From: an uncultured Chlorobiaceae bacterium
GTDB taxonomy: Bacteria; Bacteroidota; Chlorobiia; Chlorobiales; Chlorobiaceae
Reading direction: 5' to 3'
DNA length: 38,502 nt
NCBI GenBank assembly: GCA_903836465.1
Contig: CAILRB010000021.1
Coordinates: 1 to 38,502, forward strand
Position 1 is the first letter of the stretch, and every line of letters starts with the position of its first letter. The position numbers and the translations under genes were made by a program. This document shows, piece after piece, positions 1 through 7,599 of the stretch. The notes below the pieces were generated by a model. That model was not told the DNA's origin, did not search any database, and saw only the letters and a list, made by a program, of their open reading frames with translations.

Positions 1-1
1 C

Positions 2-508
2 AGCGTTGATGGTGTCACTGCACCTCTCTTCTATGTGCTGTTCTTCGGTCCGGTCGGCGCCATTGCCTACAAGGCGATCAATACGCTCGACTCCACCTTT
101 GGCTATAAAAATGAACGCTATCTTGAGTTTGGCTGGGCTGCGGCCAAGCTTGACGATCTTGCCAACTATCTGCCAGCAAGAGTAACGGTTCTCGTCATTG
201 CACTGGCGGCGGCTATCAGTAAACTCCAGATTTATGATATCTTTCAAGCCGTTCGTCAGGGTGCCAGGATTCACGCAAGTCCCAATGCCGGATATCCAGA
301 ATGCGCTTATGCCGGTGCGCTCGGCGTCACCTTTGGCGGTGGCAGGAGTTACGGTGGGGAGTTCCATAATTCCCCATTGCTTGGTGTCAGAGCGGGGAAG
401 TGTTCGTCGCTCACGATCCGTCAGAGTGTGAGGCTGATGCGGATGACGGCGGTGTTGTTTCTTGCTCTTGGGGTGGGGATCAGAGTGGTGTTGCAGTTGG
501 TGGTGTAA
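2..508 (+). CDS. cbiB: Adenosylcobinamide-phosphate synthase CbiB/CobD, 3' part
   Basis: This is the C-terminal half of the integral membrane enzyme that attaches aminopropanol (phosphate) to adenosylcobyric acid to give adenosylcobinamide (phosphate). The frame is open from base 2, so the gene begins before the window. The visible part contains the family hallmarks [34 protein letters not shown] and, further on, [17 protein letters not shown] followed by SYGG. A hydrophobic stretch follows the LPAR motif and another ends the protein, as expected for a polytopic membrane protein. The ending looks complete. The next B12 gene, cobO, starts only at 4756, because about 4.2 kb of accessory DNA lies between them. 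The identification is firm; only the length is unknown. Confidence 0.93.
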   Translation, partial: SVDGVTAPLFYVLFFGPVGAIAYKAINTLDSTFGYKNERYLEFGWAAAKLDDLANYLPARVTVLVIALAAAISKLQIYDIFQAVRQGARIHASPNAGYPECAYAGALGVTFGGGRSYGGEFHNSPLLGVRAGKCSSLTIRQSVRLMRMTAVLFLALGVGIRVVLQLVV

Positions 509-568
509 ATGCTGCGCTTCGCGCATCGAAGTGTAATATAGTGTCCGGCGGCTTGGGAAAGTGTAAAT

Positions 569-606
569 CGGTCGCCGAGTAGCGCGAAGCGCGTATCGAG
601 GCGCAG
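569..606 (+). repeat. Palindromic repeat, copy A (forward)
   Basis: The consensus is roughly GGTCGcyGAGTAG, then a short hairpin stem with a GAA loop, then gTATCGA(a/g)gCG. In this copy the stem is CGC-GAA-GCG. It lies 60 bp before the GIY-YIG gene. A further degenerate trace of a similar sequence is visible at 511-533. Confidence 0.8.
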
Positions 607-665
607 CGGTAACTTGACGGACAATCAAGGAAATAGCTTACAATAACCTCTGATTTCAGATACTC

Positions 666-956
666 ATGGGTTTTATGTATATCTTAAAATGCGCTGATGG
701 AAGCTATTATACCGGCAGTACTGTCAATTTGGAAATCCGTTTCCATCAACATCAGCATGGCGAGGGTGCAAATTATACGAAAAAGAGACTGCCGGTAGAG
801 TTGATCTATTTTGAAGAGTATTCGCGAATAGATGAAGCTTTTTACAGAGAAAAGCAGGTGCAGCATTGGAGCAGGAAAAAGAAAGAAGCATTGATTGAAG
901 GTAAATATTCTGATTTGCCAGAGCTTGCGAAAAAGATATGGAAGAAGGACGCATGA
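666..956 (+). CDS. Small GIY-YIG endonuclease-like protein (UPF0213 type)
   Basis: The protein is a 96-residue single-domain GIY-YIG nuclease. The two signature strands appear as MYILKC (GIY position, residues 4-9) and YYTGST (YIG position, 14-19), followed by LEIRFHQH with the conserved Arg and a C-terminal FYREKQVQHW segment carrying the conserved helix. UPF0213 proteins are usually 80-100 residues, so it is full length. ATG 675 (MYILKC) is an alternative start to ATG 666, and neither has a clear Shine-Dalgarno sequence. Palindromic repeats of one family lie on both sides (569-606, 959-1122), which suggests that this nuclease gene and the repeats belong together. The molecular role is unknown; family members are predicted to nick or cut DNA. 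Confidence 0.9.
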   Translation: MGFMYILKCADGSYYTGSTVNLEIRFHQHQHGEGANYTKKRLPVELIYFEEYSRIDEAFYREKQVQHWSRKKKEALIEGKYSDLPELAKKIWKKDA

Positions 957-958
957 AC

Positions 959-972
959 CGGTCGCCGAGTAG
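959..972 (+). repeat. Palindromic repeat, 5' half only
   Basis: Only the leading half (CGGTCGCCGAGTAG) of the repeat family is present, starting a few bases after the stop codon of the GIY-YIG gene and just before a full copy at 980. Confidence 0.7.
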
Positions 973-979
973 CTATCTC

Positions 980-1017
980 CGGTCGCCGAGTAGGCCGAAG
1001 GCCGTATCGAGGCGCAG
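980..1017 (+). repeat. Palindromic repeat, copy B (forward)
   Basis: This is a full forward copy with stem GGCC-GAA-GGCC. The stem sequence differs from copy A, but the change is matched on both arms so pairing is kept. It faces the inverted copy at 1027-1065, ten bases away, forming a head-to-head pair. Confidence 0.85.
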
Positions 1018-1026
1018 GTTGGTGAT

Positions 1027-1065
1027 GGTCACTTCGATACGCGCTTTGCGCTACTCAGTGACCGG
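1027..1065 (-). repeat. Palindromic repeat, copy C (inverted)
   Basis: This is a full copy on the minus strand. Read on that strand the stem is GCGC-AAA-GCGC. With copy B it makes an inverted pair resembling the REPIN arrangement of REP sequences. Confidence 0.85.
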
Positions 1066-1085
1066 TGGCTTGGTTAGGTGTAGAT

Positions 1086-1122
1086 CGGTCGTTGAGTAGG
1101 GCGAAGCCCGTATCGAAACGAC
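1086..1122 (+). repeat. Palindromic repeat, copy D (forward)
   Basis: This is a full forward copy with stem GGGC-GAA-GCCC and outer arms GTCGTTGAG and TATCGAAACGAC. The outer arms also pair (GTCGTT with AACGAC), giving a two-part hairpin. Confidence 0.85.
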
Positions 1123-1193
1123 TTGTATCTACCAAAGATATAAACAGAAATGCTTCATGGGACACCAGTTGTCCTCACTTAACATATTTTAGA

Positions 1194-2024
1194 ATGAGCA
1201 CTATCAAACTGTTTGAAGAAAAAAAAGTGCGAAGCCATTGGGATGCCGAAACAGAGGTTTGGTACTTTTCCGTAATTGATGTTGTTGAAATATTAACAGA
1301 CAGCCCCAGACCAAGAAAATATTGGAATGCGCTGAAAACTAAACTAAAAGCAGAAGGAAATGAAACGTCCCAAAAATTGGGACAGTTGAAAATGCAGGCA
1401 GAAGACGGAAAAATGCGGGAAACAGATGTTGCTGATACAGCAACATTATTGCGGATTATTCAGTCCATCCCTTCGCCCAAAGCAGAACCCTTTAAACAAT
1501 GGCTGGCGAAGGTAGGTTATGAGCGGATGCAGGAGATGAATGATCCATCATTGGGTATGGATAGAGCTCGTGCAAACTGGCAAAAAATGGGGCGTAGCGA
1601 AAAATGGATTCAGCAGCGAATGACCGGGCAGGAAACCAGAAATAAACTCACTGATTATTGGAAAGATGCAGGTATAAAAGAAAAAGATGAGTTCGCTATG
1701 CTTACCAACATCATTCATAAGGAATGGACTGAGTTAACGGTAAAGGAGCATAAACAGTTAAAAGGGTTGGAATGGCAGAATCTTCGTGACCACATGAGTG
1801 AAGCGGAATTGATTTTTACGGCATTAGCAGAACTTTCGACCCGTCAAATTGCAGATAGTGAAAAAGCACAGGGCTTAACCGAGAATACAAAGGCAAGTAA
1901 AAAAGGTGGATCTGTAGCCAGGAATGCACGCAAAGAATTGGAAGCAAAAACCGGAAAATCGGTTATAACAGGTGAGAATTTTCTGCCTCCTTCTGAAGAG
2001 GAGAAATTGCTTCAGAGAAAGTAG
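1194..2024 (+). CDS. Bro-N domain protein (prophage antirepressor-like)
   Basis: The protein has 276 residues counted from ATG 1194 (MSTIKLFEEKKVR). The longer open frame from 1065 begins inside a palindromic repeat and has no protein-like character, so it was not used. The N-terminal third (EEKKVRSHWD, WYFSVIDVVEIL, then PRKYWNALKTKLK) is a typical Bro-N DNA-binding domain. The sequence LLRIIQSIPSPKAEPFKQWL closes that domain. The remainder is the helical tail seen in the widespread chromosomal Bro-N family, ending in a Lys/Glu-rich part with KKGGSVARNARKELE. Phage relatives act as antirepressors; the role of these stand-alone chromosomal forms is unknown. It sits between copies of the palindromic repeat in the segment inserted between cbiB and cobO. 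Confidence 0.88.
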   Translation: MSTIKLFEEKKVRSHWDAETEVWYFSVIDVVEILTDSPRPRKYWNALKTKLKAEGNETSQKLGQLKMQAEDGKMRETDVADTATLLRIIQSIPSPKAEPFKQWLAKVGYERMQEMNDPSLGMDRARANWQKMGRSEKWIQQRMTGQETRNKLTDYWKDAGIKEKDEFAMLTNIIHKEWTELTVKEHKQLKGLEWQNLRDHMSEAELIFTALAELSTRQIADSEKAQGLTENTKASKKGGSVARNARKELEAKTGKSVITGENFLPPSEEEKLLQRK

Positions 2025-2081
2025 TGAATATGTTCATTTTACAATCCGGAGACTGAGTCCGAAGAGCGGGTTTGGCGAGAT

Positions 2082-2120
2082 GGTCACCTCGATACGCGCT
2101 TTGCGCTACTCGGTGACTGG
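2082..2120 (-). repeat. Palindromic repeat, copy E (inverted)
   Basis: This is a full minus-strand copy closely matching copy C (stem GCGC-AAA-GCGC) and lying 57 bp after the Bro-N gene. The repeats therefore bracket both the GIY-YIG gene and the Bro-N gene. The 2025-2185 interval holds nothing else recognisable. Confidence 0.85.
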
Positions 2121-2185
2121 CGGCGGTGGTGTATTGAAAGTATATTTAGCAGTGGGATTGAGATCGTAATCAATAATTACTAAAA

Positions 2186-2551
2186 ATGGAAAAAATATTG
2201 ACTGAATTGTTGGTTGAGTTATTGGATTATCTGAGTAAAGATCAGAGAAATTCGGAGTTGGTTGAGATTGATTTTTCGGAAGAAATTAAGAAATTAATAA
2301 TTGATAAACTTGATAAAATCACCTCTTCAGATAAAATTAACGATCTTAAAAATCATGTCGTTGAGTGCTCATGGGGGACATATATTATTGGTGTTGAATG
2401 GAAAAGTAGTATAAAAGAATTGTGTTTAGTATGTGAGGAGGGGAGGTGGCCAATTGTTCATATAAAAAAGGGTGGTAACATTGTTATTAAGCCATTAGAA
2501 ATTCAAAAATATTTAAATAATACACAATATGGAAATATTTTTCTATACTGA
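2186..2551 (+). CDS. Hypothetical protein, 121 residues
   Basis: The family is not recognised. It is an acidic, Ile/Leu/Lys-rich soluble protein of 121 residues, with a helical-looking N-terminal half (residues 1-55) and a likely beta-rich second half containing VECSWGTYIIGVEW and GRWPIVHIKKGG. It has no signal peptide or membrane segment. Base composition is strongly AT-rich, like the next two genes and unlike the neighbouring B12 genes, which points to acquired DNA. There is no clear ribosome-binding site before ATG 2186. The long open frame and sensible composition support a real gene. Confidence 0.6.
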   Translation: MEKILTELLVELLDYLSKDQRNSELVEIDFSEEIKKLIIDKLDKITSSDKINDLKNHVVECSWGTYIIGVEWKSSIKELCLVCEEGRWPIVHIKKGGNIVIKPLEIQKYLNNTQYGNIFLY

Positions 2552-2640
2552 TATTTGAGAATTTTTTTTTCATTAAAATTGCTTTCCTTTTGTTTGCTTT
2601 GTAAAAAAAACTTATAAATGTATTAATAATATTTTTTGAT

Positions 2641-3978
2641 ATGTTTAAATCAATATTTTCATTTAAAGGAAGAATAAGAAGACTTGAGTATGGTATAAGC
2701 ACTATTATCTATTCATTCTCAACTGCGATTCTAAAGTTAACAATTTCTTCAATAGCAGCAAATAATCACACGAATTCATTTTCCGAATATCGACTTCTTT
2801 TTTTATTATTAATTTTACCATTATTGTTTTTTTGGTGTACACAAGGCGCTAAAAGATGTCATGATATTAACAAAAATGGATGGTGGCAATTAATACCATT
2901 TTTTCCATTTTTCTTAATCTTTAAAGAAGGTGACTTCGGTGATAACAAGTATGGTAAAACCCCAAAAGATCAGGATAAAGATAATCTGAAAAATAAAAAA
3001 GTCGCCTCTATTGCTGGCACAAATATTAAGAAAAAAAATAATGAGTTAAATATATATTCACTACAAAACGATTTCGACACCAAAAAGAAAACTTTAGTAA
3101 AACTTAAAGAAGAAAAAATTATATCAGATAACTTATATGAAATTAAATTACTTGATTTAGAAAATCAATTCAAAAAAGATAAGGAAGATTTGCTTCTTAA
3201 GCATAAAAATAAAAAAACAGATCAAGCAATTTCTGAGAGATTTAATTCTGAGAGAAAAACGTTAGATCAATCTTTAGACTTAAAGTTACTTACTAAAGAA
3301 GAGCATCAAGTAATGGTTGACGATCTTTATAATAAGATCAAGAAAGACGTACAATATGTTTTTGAAAAGCAGGTTAATAATCCAAATACTTCAGTCGATG
3401 AAAGTAGTAACTCCGCTGTTAGCGATGCTTCTTCTGTTGTTTTTCTTGCGTCTTTAGTGGTGGTATTAATTATGATTGTAATATTTGTAGCAGTATCAAG
3501 CAAAGCACCTACAGCTCCTGAAGCTCCAGTAGAAGCACCCATCGAAGCTCCCGCAAAATATCCACCCCCATCTATTACGACTGAAATTCTAAAAAATGAA
3601 AGGGTCTTTAAAATTGGTGAAAATTATGGCGGCGGTATAATTTTTTCTCTTGATAGTACAGGTAAACATGGTTTGATTGCTTCAGCAGAAGACCAAAGTT
3701 CTTGGAGTGAATGGGTGAATGCGTTATTAATATGCAGGAAATATCGCGGGGGTGGTTTTAGTGATTGGTATCTACCGAGTAAAGATGAACTTGATAATCT
3801 TTATAAATATTGCAATGCTGTAGCTGATACTTTTGAAAGCGACGACAAGACTACCTTTTACTGGACATCAACAGAGAATAGTGCGACACATGCGTGGGCT
3901 CAGAATTTTAGTAATGGTAATCAGATTTCTGGTGCGAAAGACGCTTTGGCTCGTGTTCGTCCTGTGCGGGCTTTTTAA
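2641..3978 (+). CDS. DUF805 membrane protein fused to a DUF1566 (Lcl C-type-lectin-like) domain
   Basis: The protein has 445 residues and four visible parts. Residues 1-115 are a DUF805 membrane domain (FSFKGRIRRLEY start, hydrophobic helices, QGAKRCHDINKNGWW, then GDFGDNKYG). Residues about 135-240 are Lys/Glu-rich coiled coil. A single membrane helix lies near 263-285, followed by a Pro/Ala-rich linker. Residues 320-445 are a DUF1566/Lcl domain (GGGIIFSLD, WYLPSKDELDNLY, FYWTSTENSATHAW, ending RVRPVRAF). The C-terminal domain is probably exported or surface exposed. The gene is very AT-rich. Domains of this fold are frequent targets of diversity-generating retroelements, and the last 40 residues have the look of such a variable region, but no reverse transcriptase or template repeat is visible here. 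The function is unknown. Confidence 0.85.
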   Translation: MFKSIFSFKGRIRRLEYGISTIIYSFSTAILKLTISSIAANNHTNSFSEYRLLFLLLILPLLFFWCTQGAKRCHDINKNGWWQLIPFFPFFLIFKEGDFGDNKYGKTPKDQDKDNLKNKKVASIAGTNIKKKNNELNIYSLQNDFDTKKKTLVKLKEEKIISDNLYEIKLLDLENQFKKDKEDLLLKHKNKKTDQAISERFNSERKTLDQSLDLKLLTKEEHQVMVDDLYNKIKKDVQYVFEKQVNNPNTSVDESSNSAVSDASSVVFLASLVVVLIMIVIFVAVSSKAPTAPEAPVEAPIEAPAKYPPPSITTEILKNERVFKIGENYGGGIIFSLDSTGKHGLIASAEDQSSWSEWVNALLICRKYRGGGFSDWYLPSKDELDNLYKYCNAVADTFESDDKTTFYWTSTENSATHAWAQNFSNGNQISGAKDALARVRPVRAF

Positions 3979-4044
3979 TCTCTAAGGGTTTAATTTTCAA
4001 CCGTTTGCGGTGAATTATGTTAAACTTTCTCCCAAAAACAGATA

Positions 4045-4065
4045 CCCCGCTGCTTGCGGAGGGGG
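4045..4065 (+). other. Short GC-rich inverted repeat after the DUF1566 gene
   Basis: CCCCGC and GCGGAGG can pair around a TGCTT loop with one bulged A, 66 bp after the DUF1566 stop codon. No T-run follows, so it is a poor intrinsic terminator. It could be a terminator remnant or the hairpin often found downstream of retroelement variable regions. Confidence 0.35.
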
Positions 4066-4134
4066 GCGTTCATTTAAGAAAAATCTCCTCGTGATAGTAC
4101 AGTTTTTATACCCATTATTGCTAAGTGTTTTGTT

Positions 4135-4749
4135 ATGAATTTTAAGGAAACAATAAATATAATTAAAATAATTTTTGAGTTTCTTGTGCCATTAATATCT
4201 ATTTTCACCTTAATTAAAGGTATTTGTGAATACTCAAAAGCACAGAAATGGAAAAAATCTGAGTTTCTTGCCAAAGAAATAAAAGAGTTTAATAATGATT
4301 CTGATGTACAAAATGCATTTTTAATGCTCGATTGGAATAATATAGATATAACAACTTTAAATATAAATGTAGAGGAAACTAAGAAGATATATTTTAATGA
4401 TCGTCTGTTTGAAAATTCGTTAAAACATCATAAGGAAAAAACATTTACTCCAGAGGAAGCAGTTATTAGATTAATTATGGATGCGTTTTTGTTTAAGCTT
4501 GGAATGTTTCAGAATTATCTCGAGAGTAAACTTATTACTGCGAATGATCTGAAACCTTATATTATTTATTGGATAGAAATTATCGGTGATACTAATAACG
4601 ATAGAAAAAGTAAGAGCGTCAGGCTTCAGCTTTGGAGATATATTAATTATTATCGATATGATTCTGTTATCAAACTTTGCAAAAATTATGGGTTTAATAT
4701 TGGAACTGAGAAGAAACCGATCTTAACAACATACAAAACTGAAGCTTAA
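4135..4749 (+). CDS. Hypothetical membrane-anchored protein
   Basis: The protein has 204 residues. An N-terminal hydrophobic helix (about residues 8-32) is followed by YSKAQKWKKSEFLAKEIKEF and later MLDWNN. This layout is shared by a widespread family of accessory proteins of unknown function, recalled from general experience rather than from a named domain. The rest is helical and soluble, probably cytoplasmic. It is AT-rich like its two upstream neighbours and ends six bases before the cobO start, so it marks the right edge of the inserted segment. No function is proposed. Confidence 0.65.
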   Translation: MNFKETINIIKIIFEFLVPLISIFTLIKGICEYSKAQKWKKSEFLAKEIKEFNNDSDVQNAFLMLDWNNIDITTLNINVEETKKIYFNDRLFENSLKHHKEKTFTPEEAVIRLIMDAFLFKLGMFQNYLESKLITANDLKPYIIYWIEIIGDTNNDRKSKSVRLQLWRYINYYRYDSVIKLCKNYGFNIGTEKKPILTTYKTEA

Positions 4750-4755
4750 CCCCTC

Positions 4756-5283
4756 ATGACCCCAAGACGTATCCTCCTCTTCACCGGAAACGGTAAAGGC
4801 AAAAGCACAGCGGCCTTTGGAATGCTGGCAAGAGCACTGGGCCACGGCATGAAAGCCAGAGTGATCCAGTTTGTAAAATCTGATGATGCTGTTGGCGAAC
4901 AGCGCTTTTTCAGTCAACTTGATGGAGTTGAGTGGGAGCAGTTCGGCAAGGGATTTCTGCCTCGCGATCGCCAGAGCCCAAAAATGGAGGAGCATAGAGC
5001 TGCTGCACGAGCAGGGCTTGATGCGGCGATTGCTGCTCTTGCTTCTCCTGATTACGACGTTGTACTGCTTGATGAACTCTGTTTTGCGGTTGGCCATAAC
5101 CTTATCGCAATCGAGCCGTTGCTTGAGGCGCTACGGTCGTCAGAAGATGGCAAGATTGTGGTGATGACGGGTCGCAATGCACCAGAAGCGCTGGTGGCTG
5201 TTGCTGATACGGTGACGGAGATGACGATGATTAAACATGGGTATCAGCAGGGGATTCCTGCGCAGAAGGGTGTTGAGGATTGA
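4756..5283 (+). CDS. cobO: Cob(I)yrinic acid a,c-diamide adenosyltransferase
   Basis: This enzyme transfers the adenosyl group of ATP to cob(I)alamin or corrinoid precursors, giving the adenosylated forms used later in B12 synthesis and salvage. The 175-residue length fits the CobA/CobO/BtuR family. The P-loop GNGKGKST lies at residues 11-18, followed by AAFGMLARALGHG, VIQFVK and VVLLDELCFAVG, all typical of the family. The usual hydrophobic/Arg-rich end with MTGRNAP is present. Its last base is shared with the ATG of the btuC-like gene, so the two are translationally coupled. No clear Shine-Dalgarno sequence precedes ATG 4756; the bases just upstream belong to the AT-rich insertion, so the native promoter of this gene may have been displaced. 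Confidence 0.95.
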   Translation: MTPRRILLFTGNGKGKSTAAFGMLARALGHGMKARVIQFVKSDDAVGEQRFFSQLDGVEWEQFGKGFLPRDRQSPKMEEHRAAARAGLDAAIAALASPDYDVVLLDELCFAVGHNLIAIEPLLEALRSSEDGKIVVMTGRNAPEALVAVADTVTEMTMIKHGYQQGIPAQKGVED

Positions 5284-6329
5284 TGATTATGAAGCGTATC
5301 AAGCGTTCAGCGGTTTGTGCCGATAACAGTTTTACCACGCAAAGCCGCAGCAGGGGAGCGTGGAGGATGTTGCTCTTTTTTGCGGCGCTCATGGCGTTGC
5401 TTGCTCTTTCCATGCTTCTTGGACCTTCGGGAATCGGTATTCCTGATATGGAATCACCTTCGGGCAGTGCTATTCTCTCGCTTCGGTTCAGTCGTCTCCT
5501 GATGGGGATGATGACCGGCGCGGCACTTTCGGCGTCCGGAGTAGTCTTTCAGGCGCTGCTGCGCAACCCTTTAGCCGAACCTTATGTGCTCGGAGTGAGT
5601 GGCGGGGCTGGTCTTGGCGCAACCCTGACAATACTTGCCGGGACGGGAGTGCTTGCCTCGTTCAGCCTGCCGATTGTGGCCTTTCTTTCGGCGGTGGTGA
5701 CGTTGATGGTGGTGTACGGCATCGCCAGCCAGGGGTCAAGTGGTCAGCCATCCGTCTATAGTCTTATTCTCAGCGGTGTTATTGTAAGCTCAATCTGCTC
5801 AAGCATTATCATGTTTCTGGTATCCACCGCTAGCGTTGAGGGGATGCACAATGTGATATGGTGGATGCTTGGCAGTCTTCAGCCAGTCTCGGCAGGCCAG
5901 CAGCTCCTCTCAGCGGCGCTGCTTTTCGGGGCGCTTGCGGGAATATGGCTGCTCTCTCCACGTCTCAATGCCCTTGCGCTTGGGCGTGAGATGGCCCATT
6001 ATCAAGGTCTTCATGCCGATCTGGTTATTGTTATCGGTCTGCTGTTTGCGACGCTTCTGGCTGCCATCGCGGTCTCCCTTTCCGGGATGATTGGCTTTGT
6101 CGGGCTCATTGTGCCTCACGTCATGCGTGCTATCTTCGGGCCTGACCACCGAAAGCTTGTCCCTCTTGCCGCGCTTGGCGGGGGCGTTTTTCTTGTTGTC
6201 TGTGATGCCGTGGCCCGAACCCTGCTTGCTCCCGTTGAGATCCCGGTCGGTGTGGTGACTGCCCTTGCCGGCGGGCCATTTTTTCTCATTATTCTTCAGC
6301 GGAGAATGAAACAGGCATGGATAGCATGA
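5283..6329 (+). CDS. btuC: BtuC/FecCD-type ABC transporter permease, probably for cobalamin
   Basis: This is a polytopic inner-membrane permease of about 348 residues, the usual size for the FecCD family. Family marks include LRFSRLLMGMMTGAALSASG, VFQALLRNPLAEPYVLGVS and GMIGFVGLIVPHVMR, the last being the ATPase-coupling loop, followed by GPDHRKL and an ending with VGVVTALAGGPFF. ATG 5283 overlaps the cobO stop by one base; ATG 5289 is an alternative, with a GAGG just upstream. Iron-siderophore and vitamin B12 permeases belong to the same family, and B12 is chosen only from the neighbours. The 3' end overlaps the ATPase gene. No substrate-binding protein gene is present in the window. Confidence 0.9.
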   Translation: MIMKRIKRSAVCADNSFTTQSRSRGAWRMLLFFAALMALLALSMLLGPSGIGIPDMESPSGSAILSLRFSRLLMGMMTGAALSASGVVFQALLRNPLAEPYVLGVSGGAGLGATLTILAGTGVLASFSLPIVAFLSAVVTLMVVYGIASQGSSGQPSVYSLILSGVIVSSICSSIIMFLVSTASVEGMHNVIWWMLGSLQPVSAGQQLLSAALLFGALAGIWLLSPRLNALALGREMAHYQGLHADLVIVIGLLFATLLAAIAVSLSGMIGFVGLIVPHVMRAIFGPDHRKLVPLAALGGGVFLVVCDAVARTLLAPVEIPVGVVTALAGGPFFLIILQRRMKQAWIA

Positions 6330-7594
6330 TGCAGCACTATGCAATGACCTTCAGGAACGTCTCTGCCGGGTACAAGCAGCGAAAGGTGCTCGACAACGTC
6401 AGCTTTACCGTCAAAGAGGGGGAGTTCGTTTCTCTTATTGGCCCGAATGGCTGCGGAAAAAGCACCCTGCTGAAGACTGCTGCCGCTCTTCTCAAGCCAC
6501 TCTCAGGCAAGGTTGAACTTTTTGGTCAGGATGTGCAGCATATCAAACCGGCTCTGCGCGCATCCCTGCTGGGCGTGGTGCCGCAGAAAATCGAGTCGCC
6601 GATGGCTTTTACCGTCGATCAGATTGTGATGAACGGTCGAATCAGCTCCATGGGGCGCTGGGGAACTCCCTCTTCGGTTGACCACGATCTTGTCGAACGC
6701 TCCATGATCTACACCGATGTGCTCGATTTGCGGGAGCGATTTTTTACGGAGTTGAGCGGTGGTGAACAGCAGCGGGTTGCCCTGGCGATGGTGCTCGCGC
6801 AGGACCCGAAAATCATCATGCTTGATGAATCGATCTCCCATCTTGATATCAACCACCGTCAGGAGGTGCTTCAGATTCTGATGAACCTCAACCGCGAAAA
6901 ACAGATGACCATTTTGCTGGTGAGCCACGATCTCACCCTCTCGGCAGGTATCTCCGACCGATTTTTGCTGATGGAGTCTGGCACCCTGGTAAAGGCCGGA
7001 ACGCCGGTTGAGGTGCTGGAGCCCGAGGTGTTGAGCCGCGTCTACAACTGCGACCTCCATGTGCAGCAGGATCCCTATACCGGCTATTTGCAGGTGACGG
7101 GGGCGATTGACAGCCTGAGACGTCGCCAGAAGCTGAACCGGAGTGTGCATGTCATCGCCGGAGGGGGAAGCGGCATTGAACTCTATCGCAGACTGCTGAT
7201 TGAGGGGTACGAAGTGACCACCGGCGTTCTCAACCGTCTCGACTCCGATGCTGAAGCCGCAAGGGCGCTCAATATTCCGGCGGTGCTGGAACAGCCTTTT
7301 TCGCCGGTTGGTTCGGACACCATAGCACAGGCGTTGAAGATGGTGGGTGATTCTGACATCGTTATTCTCAGCCAGGTGCCGTTTGGCTCAGGCAACCTAG
7401 TCAATCTGACCTTGGCCGAAGCGGCGCTCAACAGTGTCAAACCGGTTTTTCTGGCCGATGGTATTGCCACTCGTGACTACACCGAGGGCAAAGCTGCCCT
7501 TGCATTTAGCACCCGCCTGATGCAGAGTGGCGCCAAGGTGTGGCACTCAATGTCCGAACTGATGACTCACCTTCAACAACAACCAGACCGATAA
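6317..7594 (+). CDS. btuD: BtuD/FecE-type ABC ATPase with an extra C-terminal Rossmann-like domain
   Basis: The protein has 425 residues. Residues 8-240 form a standard ABC ATPase: Walker A GPNGCGKST near 42-50, signature LSGGEQQR, Walker B KIIMLDES and switch VSHD. The gene overlaps the permease gene by 13 bp, so together they form the importer core. Plain BtuD proteins stop near residue 260. Here a further 160 residues follow, opening with SVHVIAGGGSGIELYRRLL, which looks like a glycine-rich nucleotide-binding turn, and continuing with alternating strand/helix pattern. The extension may bind a nucleotide or corrinoid, but this is a guess. B12 as substrate is inferred from cobO upstream and the cbiR candidate downstream. 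Confidence 0.9.
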   Translation: MDSMMQHYAMTFRNVSAGYKQRKVLDNVSFTVKEGEFVSLIGPNGCGKSTLLKTAAALLKPLSGKVELFGQDVQHIKPALRASLLGVVPQKIESPMAFTVDQIVMNGRISSMGRWGTPSSVDHDLVERSMIYTDVLDLRERFFTELSGGEQQRVALAMVLAQDPKIIMLDESISHLDINHRQEVLQILMNLNREKQMTILLVSHDLTLSAGISDRFLLMESGTLVKAGTPVEVLEPEVLSRVYNCDLHVQQDPYTGYLQVTGAIDSLRRRQKLNRSVHVIAGGGSGIELYRRLLIEGYEVTTGVLNRLDSDAEAARALNIPAVLEQPFSPVGSDTIAQALKMVGDSDIVILSQVPFGSGNLVNLTLAEAALNSVKPVFLADGIATRDYTEGKAALAFSTRLMQSGAKVWHSMSELMTHLQQQPDR

Positions 7595-7599
7595 CCACC

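Noticed and set aside
1065-1193. Longer start for the Bro-N gene
   Set aside because: The extra frame begins in a palindromic repeat and continues through another repeat; the family start motif begins at ATG 1194.
3979-4134. Template repeat or reverse transcriptase of a retroelement after the DUF1566 gene
   Set aside because: No copy of the candidate variable region and no reverse-transcriptase motif is present there or elsewhere in the window.
5910-7150. Minus-strand open frames opposite the B12 transporter genes
   Set aside because: They are shadows of the permease and ATPase genes, with atypical composition.
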